Shown here: positions 37,501 through 50,924 of the stretch, piece by piece
How positions within the stretch are numbered: the stretch's first letter is position 1
Layout: each line of letters opens with the position of its first letter
DNA from: Todiramphus chloris collaris
Lineage: Eukaryota; Chordata; Aves; Coraciiformes; Alcedinidae
NCBI GenBank assembly: GCA_025345505.1
Contig: JANVCC010000013.1
Location: forward strand, 186,001 to 250,000
Length of the DNA stretch: 64,000 nt
Reading direction: 5' to 3'
Program-made: the position numbers and the translations under genes
Notes under the pieces: model-generated
The model's input: the letters and a program-made list of their open reading frames with translations, nothing else
Told to the model about the DNA's origin: nothing
Databases searched by the model: none

Positions 37501-40500
37501 ACAAACCTCTACTCTTTTCTGTATTTGTGTGCCAGACACTTAAACCAGATTTATCTGCTCCATTCGAGACTGTCTGCAGAGGAAGAAAACAGGAGTTGTA
37601 GAAAGGAACCCACCAGTGACCTATCAGGTTTCACTGAAACTGCTGTGTGGGATTAAGTGGAGAGATTGCAAAAAAGGGGAATGGAAAAACCTATGCATCT
37701 TTGTGTCCTGAGGCAATATCTGAACAGTTAATTCAAGCCTTCTTAGACTCATATATACACTGTTGTATCAGCTGAGAATGGAGATGTTGCTGCCTAGCTG
37801 GAGCTGCAGAATTGCCCAGCTGCTGAGAGGTTGTGTGGATTTCTGGTATTCCCAGCTGACTTGATAACAGCAGCACTGGTGCCTCCTGCTATTGCCTTGG
37901 TTTCACAATAAATATGTAGGTGGTGGGTGGGTGTTTCCAGTCGGCAGTATCTACATGCCATGTTTAGCAGCAGTCACGTAGCTGTAAAAATAACCAAGCC
38001 AGGTCTTCCTGATGGCTGTCTTTCCCTTACGTTGAAAGCAGAAAAGGCAAAACATATTTCTTGTACTTCCCACACCCTGGACATAATTGTAAGGATTTTC
38101 TTTTTTTTATCTCACACATCTTAGTTTCCTTTCACCCCCCTCTCCATCCAGAAAATACTAAATCCATAGTGAAATCTTTAGACAAAGCCACAGGTGATGG
38201 AAAGGGCGGAAATAAATAACCATTACAGGCTTGTGATGTGTTCTTTGGCCTTTATCAGTGCAAAGACAGCCTCATCTTCCTCGTTTGTTTTCCCTGTCTT
38301 CTCTGTGACTTCCAGATCAACTGCAATTTCCGGTAGCTCATAATGTCTATTAAAAAGATAACTTTTTACTCCTGATCATGTCGGAGACAGTACAAAGCCT
38401 CAAAACATGTAGTCTCGATCTGTTGCAATTGGACCTGCTTTCAGATCCATGAATGTGAGATGCAGAGAGAAAACATTTACTTGATCAGCTTGCACATCTC
38501 TCTGCTAGTGCAGGTGTGTTCCCCACAGCACACTTTCTAGTATTAAGTCTAATTTTAAGCATGGTTTCTACCACTTCCTTTCATACTTCGAGTTGATCTC
38601 ATTGTCAGGCAGTTTTTGCATATGTTCAAGTGTTTGCTTTCTCAATTCCATCCTATTACTCCTAATAAACTCCCTCATATCATGTTTAATAACTTCTCTT
38701 CTTACTACCTCTGACTATATGCAGATGATTATGCTTTTCCCTGTAGTCAAAGCTCAATCAACTTGCACATGCTGAACACATTGGGACTGCCAAGGGCTCT
38801 GCATGCAGAACAGCTGGCCCTGTGTCACTGGGTTTTTCGAAAGAGGCCAGTCCCTCAAACATGCCAGTGACCTGGGAGCATCAATCAGAGCTACTGAAGG
38901 GTGCTGCAATGGGACAGTGGCCAGGTGATGTCTGTCCAGAGAGGAAAGGAAGCATGGAGAAAAGTAAGCAGGGAGAAAGAGGGACTTAATTCCCTTCTAG
39001 CACCTAGAGGAGAGCTGGGCACAGCTGACAGGGAAGAGAAATGGACCTCTGTGTTTATCAGATATCTCCAGAAATACAAGGGCTGAGAGTGTTGTACTGA
39101 ATGAGAAACCTCCCTGAGCATTTCTTCTTCTTCCTGACAGCAAGAAGAGGAATGGAGGGGATAAATTCTCAGCTCACTCTTTCAAGACAGATTTCCTCCC
39201 TCTCTCCCCTCTTCCTAGTGCCTAATCTTTATTTACTATTACCATATATTTTAGGCTTCTGGCGTCTCTAAGATACGTGTGTTCCATGTGAATTGGGGCG
39301 AGGGGTGGCCAAGTGCAATGGGACCCCGTGAATGGTCCTGTGGGACCAAAGGGATGCTTTCTTCCCAGCTGTAGAGGAGAAACAGCCGACACGGAAGGAA
39401 GCAGTGAGAGGGAAGAGGATGTTTGGATAAGGTAACTATTAATTCACTAAATAAAAGCAACAAGGATCCCTCATGTTAAATTTAATGGAGATAGACAATG
39501 CTTTACAGTATTATGCTTCTGGAGAGATTAAGATATCAGATCTTATTCATCCCATTATGTACAGATTTTATGTTATGTTCTGAGTATGTAGAGTAAATAA
39601 GGCTGTGCGCAAAGTAGTGGATTTCTCAGTATTTCAGTGTAGAGAAAATCCATCCAATCTGTACAGGATCCAGCTCAGTTTCTTCTTTGCTTGTCAAAAT
39701 TTGAACCAACATCACCTCCTCCCAGTGTATGGGGAGGAATGGTATGGACCTCCTGCTTAGGTGTCTGTGCCTTTCATAGGAGTGCTTTTTACTAAGGATA
39801 TGGATTTGATTTTGCAACTTGATACAAAAAAATAAATTAACAACTATTCTCCTGCCTCCCAGTTTAACGTCTGAATCAGCGTGCTGTAGATTCACATTTG
39901 CTCTGTATCTCTCCATACTTCCTCTTAGAGTGTGCTTTAAGTGATTTTTATGCACACCTTCGATGTGGGTTCTGAGATGTGCTCCTACACAGGCTTCATG
40001 GGAACTTTAGGTCTGTATCTCTCCAGGTGGAAAGAGACTTTCAGTGCTCCCACACCGACGAATTAATTCTGTCCAGGAGTGTGCTGAACAGAAGCTTGCT
40101 TTTTTTAGATTCTCCACAGGCCGTGCTTAATGAAAAATTGTGCCTAGGCTCACCTTTAGCAGAGGCTTCTGGTTTTTAAGGAGGGTTTCCTCATAGTAAA
40201 AGTCACTTAGGCACCAAAAGGCAGGATTGAAGACACCCTTCTACTTAGCATTTTCTTGTAAGTTCTTTCCTACTCAGAGGGCTGGAATTTTTAAATAATT
40301 GTATTTGAATCTACCTATTTTTTCCCTTGCATTATGGAGAGGGTCCTCAGTGCTTTGCTCCCTGTTCCAATGGGAAACAAAATCTGTCTGACCTGCATGT
40401 GGATATTGGGCATTTCTATTGCTGCTGATTCACTGCAGAGAACCCAGTTTTCTGTGTTTTTTTATATGCATCAAATCTAAATCTACATTAGGCAATATAA

Positions 40501-43500
40501 ATAATCTATATCCCTATTTTTCTTTTCCAAATATAAATGTGTCAAAAAATGAAAGCAGCCAAGGTAAACTACAGATTTTACTCTTTTTTTTAATAGGTGT
40601 TTTTGTCAGGGTTGTTTTATAGCTCATTAATTTATCTGTCCAGTTGCCTTGCATTTTAGATTGTTATGTCTCCTGAGTAAGGACCTGCTTTTTGGTTTCT
40701 AGCACTCTGGAAGTTGGTAGCATATTTTTAGGTAGTAATTATAGAAAGGTATAAATTAAGAAACATAATCAAGAAATAGGTGAAAAGGGATACCTAGATG
40801 TCATTGTGTTAAAAAAGCTTCCGTTCATGACATCTTTCCTGGAGCTCATTGTTCACTAGCATAACACAGAGTAAAATGAAAATAAATTATAACCATTTGC
40901 ATTGTTTTGAAGCCCAGAATGTGACTTAGGAAACCAATTTGGGACCACAATGAAAATGGCTTATAACCAGAGAAGCTGAAGTATCACCAGATTTAATCCA
41001 TCACCTACTTGTCTGCCAGTAAAATTATGCCTTGTGTGTATTTACTACTCTGCCCTTCCAATTCTGCATGTTAATACATACAGAAACATTCTTTTGTAAG
41101 ATTAAAGAAATATCAAGCTGGCATTAATTGAAAAGATTTGTCCTGTTGGGGAGAATAATAACAACCATACCCTTTTCGGGGGTACTACACACAAAAGCCT
41201 TATGACAGGATTGAAATGCTCTGAGGGTGGAGGAAATGTCTGGAAGTTGTTTAGTGCAGCCTGGACTTCTTTTCTTTATTTGAAATGAAGGCTGAGCTGT
41301 TCAGCCATGAATGAGAACAATAGTGGCTTTTAAAGGAATGCAGTTGTGAAGGTTGGCTTTTATTGGCAGTTTGTGCAAGGTCTGTGCTTCCAGAGTGCTG
41401 TCAGATGCAAGTCTGGAGTGACTGAGGAGCTGGACCAGCTCTTTTGTGTTGCGTAAACTCAGATTTGGTCTTGCCGCGCAGACAGTGATAGTGGCAACAG
41501 CCCAGCAATAATCAAAGACAGACAGGAAAGAGAAGAGAGTCTCCTCTGAAAAGGGCACTGTAAAAATTGAATTATAAACCAGAATGTGCAGATTACACTT
41601 GGCTGGGTGGAAAAGCCAACTGTTTCTCTGTTGTTGCAGTAAGTTTTTAATTAAAGGTAGATTCTGGTTATAAATTTTATGGCAACTGTGGTTTCTTAAT
41701 GCTTAGGTAAATGACTAAAGGTATGGTTTTCCCAAGATTTCAGAAGGAAAGTTTCATACAGTGTTTTCTCTTGTCAGATTAGGATCTTTTGTAAAACCAA
41801 GAATTAAAAAGAAATCTTCAGCAATTTATTGACTTTTACTGACTGAAAATAAGGTTAAATCTGTTCAATCATTTAATGTCTCTCTTAGTGGAAAGTCACA
41901 AATGTGTAGGCAGGAACAAATAGTTCCCAGAACAGGGAAGTGAAAGGCATTGGCCAAGTCAAAGTACATTCAGATTCACTGCAGTAATGTCCTGAAGAAG
42001 AAAGTCTGGCAGGCAGAACTGTTAGCATTTTATTATTATTTATATTACCATTGCCCCCAAGGACACCCCACTGAGCTAGAATTGCTTAGGTCTGTCCCAG
42101 AGCACTTTTGACCTGCTCTCCACCAACTTCTTTTCCAAAATCATGTTCTGCAAGAAGGGCACTTTAAAAAATCCGAAATGCAAATTAAACATATTGTTAC
42201 TAGACTCTTTCATGTCAGATTTTTTTAAAAATAGAAATGACCACTGTGATGAATATACAGTAAAAGGGAATAAAGGTAAATCAAGCCTATTCAAAAGGGG
42301 TTATTTCTGAACAGAAGGAATGTTTAGGTCATCTAAATATGTTACAAGGTACTGTGAATTTCCTTTCTCATCTTGCCATTTTTTTCTGGGACTTGAACTC
42401 CATCTTCAATAAACTATTCTTTCCAAGCAATGATCTTCTTCCAAAGCATACTTTGATATTATAGGCATTTTCACACAGTTAATAGAGAAGTGTTATTTCA
42501 TATTGTAATGAGCATAAGGACATATTCCAGATGCATTCTCCCATTTCCACCACATATGTGTGCAGTGAAGTATCTTTCTCTCTTAACATGACAGCTTTAT
42601 CTCAGAACAAGTTTCTGAAACTCCCACTTAACCTTGTAAATTCCTTAAATGCAGTCATATGACATTTAGTTTTATGTAAAGAGACAGACATATATTGCAG
42701 GATTTAAAAATTCTTTTTATCCCATTGGGTTGAACACATTAAAAAACTGAAGAAGTCCAAAATACCTATCTATTATTGTAGTATTTCTAGAATCCTGGCG
42801 TATGCAGGAATATACTTGTAAAAGGAGAAAAGTATGTATCTGTGGTTATAGTACATTTGGTAAACAGGCTATTAAATCATTTTCTTGGTTCTTAAGTTGG
42901 AAATGTTCAATAAAATTAAATCCTTATATTAATCGTGTTTGTTTTTTGGTTTTTTTTTTTTTTTTCCTTGCAGTATATCTATAAATCCCAGTTAGGCCCT
43001 ACTCTGCTATGTTTCATATAAAGGTAGCCTTGTCCTAGAAAGCCCACAGCTGACACTCATAATGCACAGACGAGCAAGCCACATAAAGGGTGCAGGTAAT
43101 TATGGGAAAAATAATGGAGAAAACAAACAGAATACACAGAGGAGGGCAGTTCTCCACAAGCATTAGCCCTAAGTCCTTCCTTGTCATTACGTATTATCAA
43201 TAGACTCAGTCGTGGGTTATGAGCCAGTAATTTGTTTTGCCATTTTTATAATTTGATTCCTTATTTTTGCTTGATACTGACGGAATGGGAGCCTGTAACA
43301 GATAAAGGCTCCAAAAGCTCCATCAGGTTATCGGGAATGAGCTACAAGGAGCACATACTTTACATTATGAGGATTTTTATCATTGCCTTCACTAAGTTCT
43401 CTGCATCTGTGGTCTAGTTGCCAAGTGGGATGATTTAACTCATTCCTTCCTTAAACTATGTGAGAGAAGCAGGAAATACTGGTGCCTTCAGCGGCAAGCA

Positions 43501-46500
43501 CAGACAGACAAGGGTTTCTTGCATGGTGTTCAAAAAAGCTGGTCTCTGGCCCTGACTCAGTTTAGTTGAACATACAACATTGCTACACAGATTGCTGTCA
43601 CTCATAGTACTTCACCAGGTTTCTCTACACATGACCACAAAGTGTTTGTGTGAAAGTGCAACACTGTCTTACAGACATTCCTCTCTTTTATAAACATTTC
43701 TGAATTGGAGAAAACAACTTTGTATAGGTTTTCTGACAATGTGAATTTTAAAGCACACAAAGCCATAGATATCTCATAATTCCACTCACTCTAGAAGAAC
43801 CATTAACTGCAGCGTTGTGTGCTGTTTTCTTACAAAAGCTGTGCCAAGTTCCCTCTTGATCTAGTTTGTATTTCTTCTGTATATTTCTGGCTCTGATAAT
43901 TTGTTTTATACTGTTTCAGGTAGTCCTGAAAATCTACAGACATTTCACTTAATTTATTGAATAGTTCTCCCACTAGTGCCTGCTTCAGGCAACATAAAAG
44001 AAAAAGTAAACCAAGTATTCGGAATACAAAAATAGAAAAGAAGCATGTCTAGAAAAAAACAGTTGCTTACAACTGTGAGAAAGAAAGGGTCAAGGAAAAG
44101 ACAAAAGCAAACTCGAAGAGAGGTAAAGAATTTCTTATCAAAATTAGTGATAAGCAAATAACCTGATTTATTGTGCCTTGACTTATGGACTGCTGACAAT
44201 ATTAACAAAAGTCATTAGTAAAATTACCTTAATTTTTTTCAATTCCCTTCTGAATTTCTGTGCAATTCTTTTAAAAATTGTGCTGTCAGCCTTTGAAACC
44301 TTGTGTGAAAAAGTTGCATGTGAGAACAAGCAGCAGGATACTACAATCCCCCAAACCCCATTGTCTTGCCTTGCCTTTCCTAACCTTACTCCACCCTGCC
44401 CCTTCTCTTTCTTTTTCCTGCCTTTGCCGTTTTTAAAAGAGGCCTGTCCTATCAAGTACCAGGTCTAAAAAAATCAGAAAAATGAGAGGAGGAAAAAGAG
44501 TCAGAAAGAAGAGCCTAAGTCTCCCAACCCCAGGATATACTTTTTATGAGAATTGTACTTGAGTGAGGCTTTGACCTCATTGACTACTTCATAGGATTGG
44601 TTCCCTCATCCTAGGGATCTTTTAGAGATGTTGATGTACTTTTGTATGGAAATCCTTTTCTGTACTTTTCCTCCTGGGAAATGGTGCATACTTGTATCTT
44701 TTTCCAGAATAGAACTAAGGTGCCTCCCTGTACCTGGGAACTGAGGAGAACTGTACTTAACAATATATCAGTTAAGAAACAAAAACTGTATTTGTTATTA
44801 AATGATTGTTTTGGGTCTTTATTGAGCCCAGAAGATGTAGATGTCTCAACAGTTTTGCTTGTTTTTACAGAAATCAAAGAGAAAATCTCTTTTCATATGA
44901 AAAACAAATTTAAATTACCTAAATTGTAACCTCCACCACTGCAGTCAGAAATGTTATGTAATGCATGAAAAATGAAAACCTTTATCCAGCAGAGATCAGT
45001 ATTTTATATAAATATTATAGGTGTGGTTTTACTACTTTCCACTGCTTTAATAACACAATAGACCCCAAGTGTAATGGAGAGGGGTAAGTCAGCATGATAT
45101 CTGCTTTATATTGCTGAAATAGCTACCAAGAATAGTAATGAATGTGATCTCAGTGGATGCATTATAAAGCATATTCTAATGAATTTTCCCTTTTGAATAG
45201 CCACTTGGCAGATAAACACAGCTACGTAAAAGGGAAAGCTAGGGAAATGAACGTGTAATAGTGTCCGTTGTTAAGATACTGTTGCTAACATTATGCTCTT
45301 GCCTGTTTGATATGAAGCCTTCCTGAAAACTGTGTTTTAGTAGAATGCTTCACTTTCTGATGTCCACTGGGGAAATGGAAAAGAGAAGAAACACAGCCTT
45401 CAAAAGAGCAACAAACGGAATGAGAACCTTTGTAATCTTCAAAATCCAGTGATTTTCATACCTCTGAGGATTAAGCATTTTGTCAGTTTTCTGAGAGGGT
45501 TCTCTGGGGAGTTGCTCTAAGAGCTTCCACCCAGGATCTCTGAACTATTATGCTTCAGTAATTCTCCTCTTTTATTTATGACCATCTTTCTGGAAAAGGA
45601 ATCTTCATTTGCAAATTGTCTTAGCTTTCTTAGTTTACAAAAAAAAAACAAAACATTCCTTGTGAATGCTGTTACAGATACATTTATAAGGGGTGGGGAA
45701 GGTTGCTATATTAGAAACAAATTAAGACACTGAAGTGCTTCCAGTTAAACTCACACAAAAATAACCTTTTCTGAAACCCACATGTTTAAGGATGGAAGTA
45801 AAATCAAGAACACTGGTCAATACTGATTTCACCTGAGAGCTTTCTTAGGCCTTCCTGAGGTACTCTGAAGGAAATCCATCATCAAGACCATGATTACTGG
45901 GAAGTTTATAGTCAAGTCTGCATTATTTAGGTTGGCATCATATGGGGTTTGGATTATCCATGCAGAGAGTCTTCACTTCGTATGCCTACTTGAAAGAACA
46001 TGGCTTCCAAAGCATTGCTGTGGAGTGTAGATTTCCCAGCTCAGGCCAGCTCCAGCTCAGAGCTTATTCACACCACAGGTGATGCAACCACCTATGTCCT
46101 GTCTAAACAAATTTATGTCCCTCTAAATAAAACTGCAATCATGTGGGGTTTTTTGGGGAAAGCTGAGATTTTGTATTCCAGATTAAAGAAATGTATGGCT
46201 AGACAGACTTTATGACAGTTTTGCTATTTAGTACTGACTTTGTTTGAAATTATTACTGAGATTGATGCTCAGTCAACATAATACACTGTTTTATAGACTG
46301 TTTCTTAGGATGTTTATATACTGACTTTCTTCAGCATCACATGTTTTCATACCATGAAGTTTTTTGTATTCAGATGATTTATTACTGGAGATACAAATAT
46401 TTTTTTATTCTGAAAATCGTAAAATGAGATTTTTTTTCTCTTTCTTTGTTTTTTAAAATGATCAATATCTCAGAAAGTATATGAGACAATAGATGAAGGA

Positions 46501-49500
46501 TATGGATGTTGGGGTATTTTCCTAATTTCTTGCTAAGAGTAGGGAAGTAGGCCACAATCAAATGACAATAGAGTTGGGTTTTTTGTTTTTTTTTTTTTTT
46601 TCCTCCTATGAATCCAGGACCACCATAGCAGTGTGAGAAAACAGGTATGATTCAGAGGTAGTACTTTGGAAGGAAAATAAGTGTAAGACTAGATTAAAAA
46701 ATACAACAAATATATCTTGGGTTTTTTTTGCTAATACTTCATAGACATAATTGCAAAGCCATAAAATTCAAACAAAGTAAGAGACAGAGACACTGGTTGA
46801 CATTCATCCCAGAGACACAGATATATATAACTGTATTTCAGTAGTCCTTCTTTCCTGAGAACTGAGAGTAAAATAAAAAGGCTGTTCCCATCCCAGAACC
46901 CTTTTTGAAAATTTCAGCAATCTAAAAGTTTTCTGTTCTCATATATTCTATGTAGAGCTGTATCAAGTATTATGTACACTTCAGCTAAAATATTTAAGAC
47001 ACAATTAAAACGTGTGAGGGATTTTATTAAAAAGATCTTTGAATACAATAATTTCATTAAGGATGAAGAAGCAAAATTCCTACAGACATATATGTCTAAA
47101 CCATCTTGTTTTCCATACAACTTGTTTGTTCTGGTTTTTTATTATTTGAACAAATTAATCTTCTATTGCTAAGTGACAGTTTTAACCTCCTTTAACAGGA
47201 CATTCTTTTCTCCTGACTGACATGTGGACTGTCTTTTATCTCTTTTTCCATATCCGGTAAACGTATGGGTGCTATAGATTGTTTCTTAACAAATACAGTG
47301 AGTGAAGTAAAAGCAAACGATGTGTTATCTCTTGAAAATGCGTTTAGAAACACCCTGAAGCTTTCAGAAAAACTGAAGGCAGCTGGTTTGAACTTAAACT
47401 TGACAGTATGTATTTTCCTGGAAGACTTATGCCTGCTGGTGAATTACCTGTCTGGAAAAGATATCAGTGTGGATACTTATAAAAATTAAGCCGTCTTTCT
47501 TGTCACAATTTTGAATATTTTTATAGGAAATGGATTGTTAAATACAGAGAAACGGCAACACCCACTTAGCCATTGACTGCAAGTCTTGCCAAGTGGGTTG
47601 AGCCTTAAAACTATGGGAACCCCTATACATATATACAGCTGGTATACAGAAATCATGTGCCCACACTAAACCATCTTGCAAAAACATGGAAAACTCACAC
47701 AGATCATTTTTTCTTAGTGAGGTTGGCCTGTTCCAACAGTTCATGATTCATTATGAGGCTACACTTCCAGGGATCTATCTGAGAAGTAAGAAAAAGCTAC
47801 AAGGTTATAAACTATTTATTGCACCAGCAGTGCTAAGGCCCAAGTCTTGTTAGGTTTACCAAACCTTTCTAACAGTTTTCATCCACATATTCTAAAAGAC
47901 CAGCATAATAATTTTATGTCACTTGTTTTCATTTTTATTTTATAGTCTTATAATCTATTTTTCTGTTCTTTTCTTGATACTAAATCCTACTTCTCCTTCT
48001 AATAATAATAGTAATAGGACTGATTTTTTTTTTTTTTACTGAAAAGCAAAAGATAGAAATGGGACAGTTTTTTAAAGCTCAGATTCACTCGATTGTAACT
48101 ACAGATGTAAAAAGGTGAGTGGAATGCAAGATATTAAAGTGATAATGTAGTCTTTTAAATAGGCTAAGTTTAGGATTCTAGTGTTCTCCTATAGTAAATG
48201 AAGACATCATCAACATCCAAATCACAGCAAGGAGCTGAATGATTCAGACAGCTTTCCATTTAGAGTGGTAATCTCTTGAAAGATTTCCATATAGATTTGG
48301 CAGCTATATTAAAAAAAAGGGATAAAACAAAAAAATACAGAAAAAAATATACTTCCAGAAATTTGTGGTCTGTACTTATGGTTGGAACTCAGGCCCATTT
48401 CTATGACAAGGTGATGTTAAGAACTTGACTCATGAAAAAAAGGGTAATTTGCTTTTAGGACAATAAACGTGTTTCATTTCCTACTTTGGAAAAAAATAAA
48501 GGAGATAAGATCACAGAATTGTGAGTGATTTTTTTTTTTTTTTTTTCCCCTGGGTTACATTGTAGACACAATCCTTTTATTTCTTTATTTAATAAAACCA
48601 CCAAACAAAACAACAAAAAAAACCCTAAAAAAACCAAGCAACCAAAAACAAAACCAGAAAAGAAAAAAATATCTCAGACCAGAAATGCTGTCCCTTTACT
48701 AGATTTCTGAACAGAAACACCATAAACATTAACAGGAGAAATACAGAAACTCAGAAACTCTTCAACACCTTGCAAAAGAAAGAAATAGAAAACAGCAGAT
48801 GCCAGCATTCACACTGTCTTTTCCAATACTCTTCTCCTTCAGATTCAGGACCAAATCCAAATCTGTTGAAACTGTCCAGTAAATGCCCTTAGCAGAGCTG
48901 AGTGGCACAAATCTCCATCCGTTACCAGCAGGGTTACTTTTGCAGCTCAAACTGTATCTAGTAGGAGCGTGAAGCAGTTAAAGTAAACCTCTAACAGGCA
49001 GAATGAATTTAAAGTACCTTCCTTCTCTTTTAATGACCTGTTGGCTTACTTATTCCTTTTCCAATCTGTATTCAGGTTTGGATTCAATGCCTGGACTGAG
49101 GAAAATTGCAGCAGCAGAAGTTTTCATTTATGTTTTCTTTCTTGTTCCTCTCTTTTATTTGTGAACATTCCTTGTCCCTTCCTCCTCCCCCCCCCCCCCC
49201 CCCCCGTTGCAGTTGTAAGTACAGGGTTAATTGTTTCAAAGGGACAAATATATTACTTGACTTGATTAACCCTTTTTCTTTTCCCTAAGACTTGTTTTAT
49301 TTATGAGCTTTCTGGTTGTTGTTTTTACTTTCTACCTCAGGAGCCTCGGGTTAGTTTTGCCTCGGACTCTGGCAGTTAATTATTATTTCATTATTTTCAT
49401 TCAGCATCTTTCTGGTACAGAGAAAAATGCATTTACTTCTTACAGTTTTCTTCCACAGTTTTTTCTGAAGTCTGTTATGTGATGATGGCTTGAAACAAGA

Positions 49501-50924
49501 GGATCCAGTGGAGGTTTGCCTTGCTGGCAGAGGTCTGACAGATCAGTATTTGGTAAGATGATCTTTTGCATAAAATCATGAGCTCTTCCAGCTGGCTTTT
49601 TTGACTGTGTCTATACGGAAGGAGAGGGTCTGAGAACAGGCATATGATTTCCAACCTTGCGTATACTACTACTGAGCACTTGGCCATACCTGCATCTCAA
49701 TTTCCCTGCTCCTTTTTGTATCTGCCAATGATTATTTTAGTTCACTCCCATGCCACGTGAGTAATAGAATGAGCTTTTGGAGCACTGGAGTAGGTCACTG
49801 AGGGAGGCTAAGGAGTTCATAGTTTTCAAGAATGGGTTAGATACAATAAGTATGAAGTAGGAGCAGCTTGAAGAGGCAGATGGATCTCAGTATCACCTAT
49901 TACTCTTTCGTGATATGTCTGGCTATATGACAGCATGCTAAATGTACTGGAGACTGGCTTCTGCAAGGAGAAAAAGCTGTCAGTTCACAAAATGGTGGTC
50001 TTGATGAACCTGGATTAAATTTAACAAAAAAGCATCTAAGCAGACCCAAGGAATTACAGTTCCCTAAAGATAAAGGGATCTGTTAGGAAAAGCTGGAGTT
50101 GCACATTGTCCAAACTAATGATTTGGACTAGATTAGGCCTTGGTTGAGATGGTGTCACTTCTTCACAACTGGCTTCTGTTTTCAAACATCTATGTTGTCA
50201 TAGGACCATCTGACATAATTGGCATATTACAGCTTACAAACTGTGCAATAAAAATTGACTAAACAGGAATAATAACATTACCATTGAAAACAGTAGATGT
50301 TATATACATATATTTTTAATAGAAAATACTTCAAAAACATTTTGTGGTGTTTTATTGAGAAGAAGAAAGTGATTTTCATCGTTCTTCATCCTCCTGTAGA
50401 GTGATAGAAGTTATTACTAGTCTGAGTAGATTCTGTGTAGCACCAATTTGTGGCATATCATTACACAAGACTCATAAACTCATTTGCAGCTTTAAGATTC
50501 TAATATCTCAGGAGAGGTTTTATTTTCAGTTTTGGTTTTCAAGAAAGTGTAAACCAGTAAGCATAAAGTGAGAGAATGAGAGAGGGGCTTATGCCCCCTA
50601 AAGGTCATAAAAAGTCTTCTGAAAAGAAATAAGCATGTTTTTCTGTTCTTCTCAATACTGTCAACATATCATATGTAGATTAAACATACAGTTGTTTAGG
50701 TTGCATAATGATGAACACAGGATAAAATCATAGATATACCTTGAGCAGTCAAGCCATATAGTAAACCAGAGGTGTTTTATCTATAAGCATATTTGAAACC
50801 CTAACTGTGTGCATTTGTTATAGCAGTGGTAGTTATAGAATTAATGTAATTTATATACATATAAAAATTATATGTATCTAGATACACAAGCATATGTACA
50901 TACCTGTCTAAAAATGTAACCTAA
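31533..50924. other. long AT-rich intergenic stretch, no supported gene
   Basis: About 19 kb without a recognisable exon, repeat family or RNA gene. It contains simple tracts (T-run 32480-32497, T-run 46588-46602, C19 at 49187-49205) and an exon-like 122-bp interval at 32594-32715, discussed as a finding. Open frames such as 44178-44468 and 47265-47489 have no domain I can name. The low density of CR1 here compared with the flanks is notable. Confidence 0.45.
49187..49205 (+). repeat. C19 homopolymer
   Basis: Nineteen consecutive C after a pyrimidine-rich lead. Length is likely variable and sensitive to sequencing error. Confidence 0.9.

Noticed and set aside
19436-50924. Exons of a mammalian PRKX neighbour such as MXRA5
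   Set aside because: No leucine-rich-repeat or Ig-domain coding sequence was seen, so synteny could not be confirmed here.
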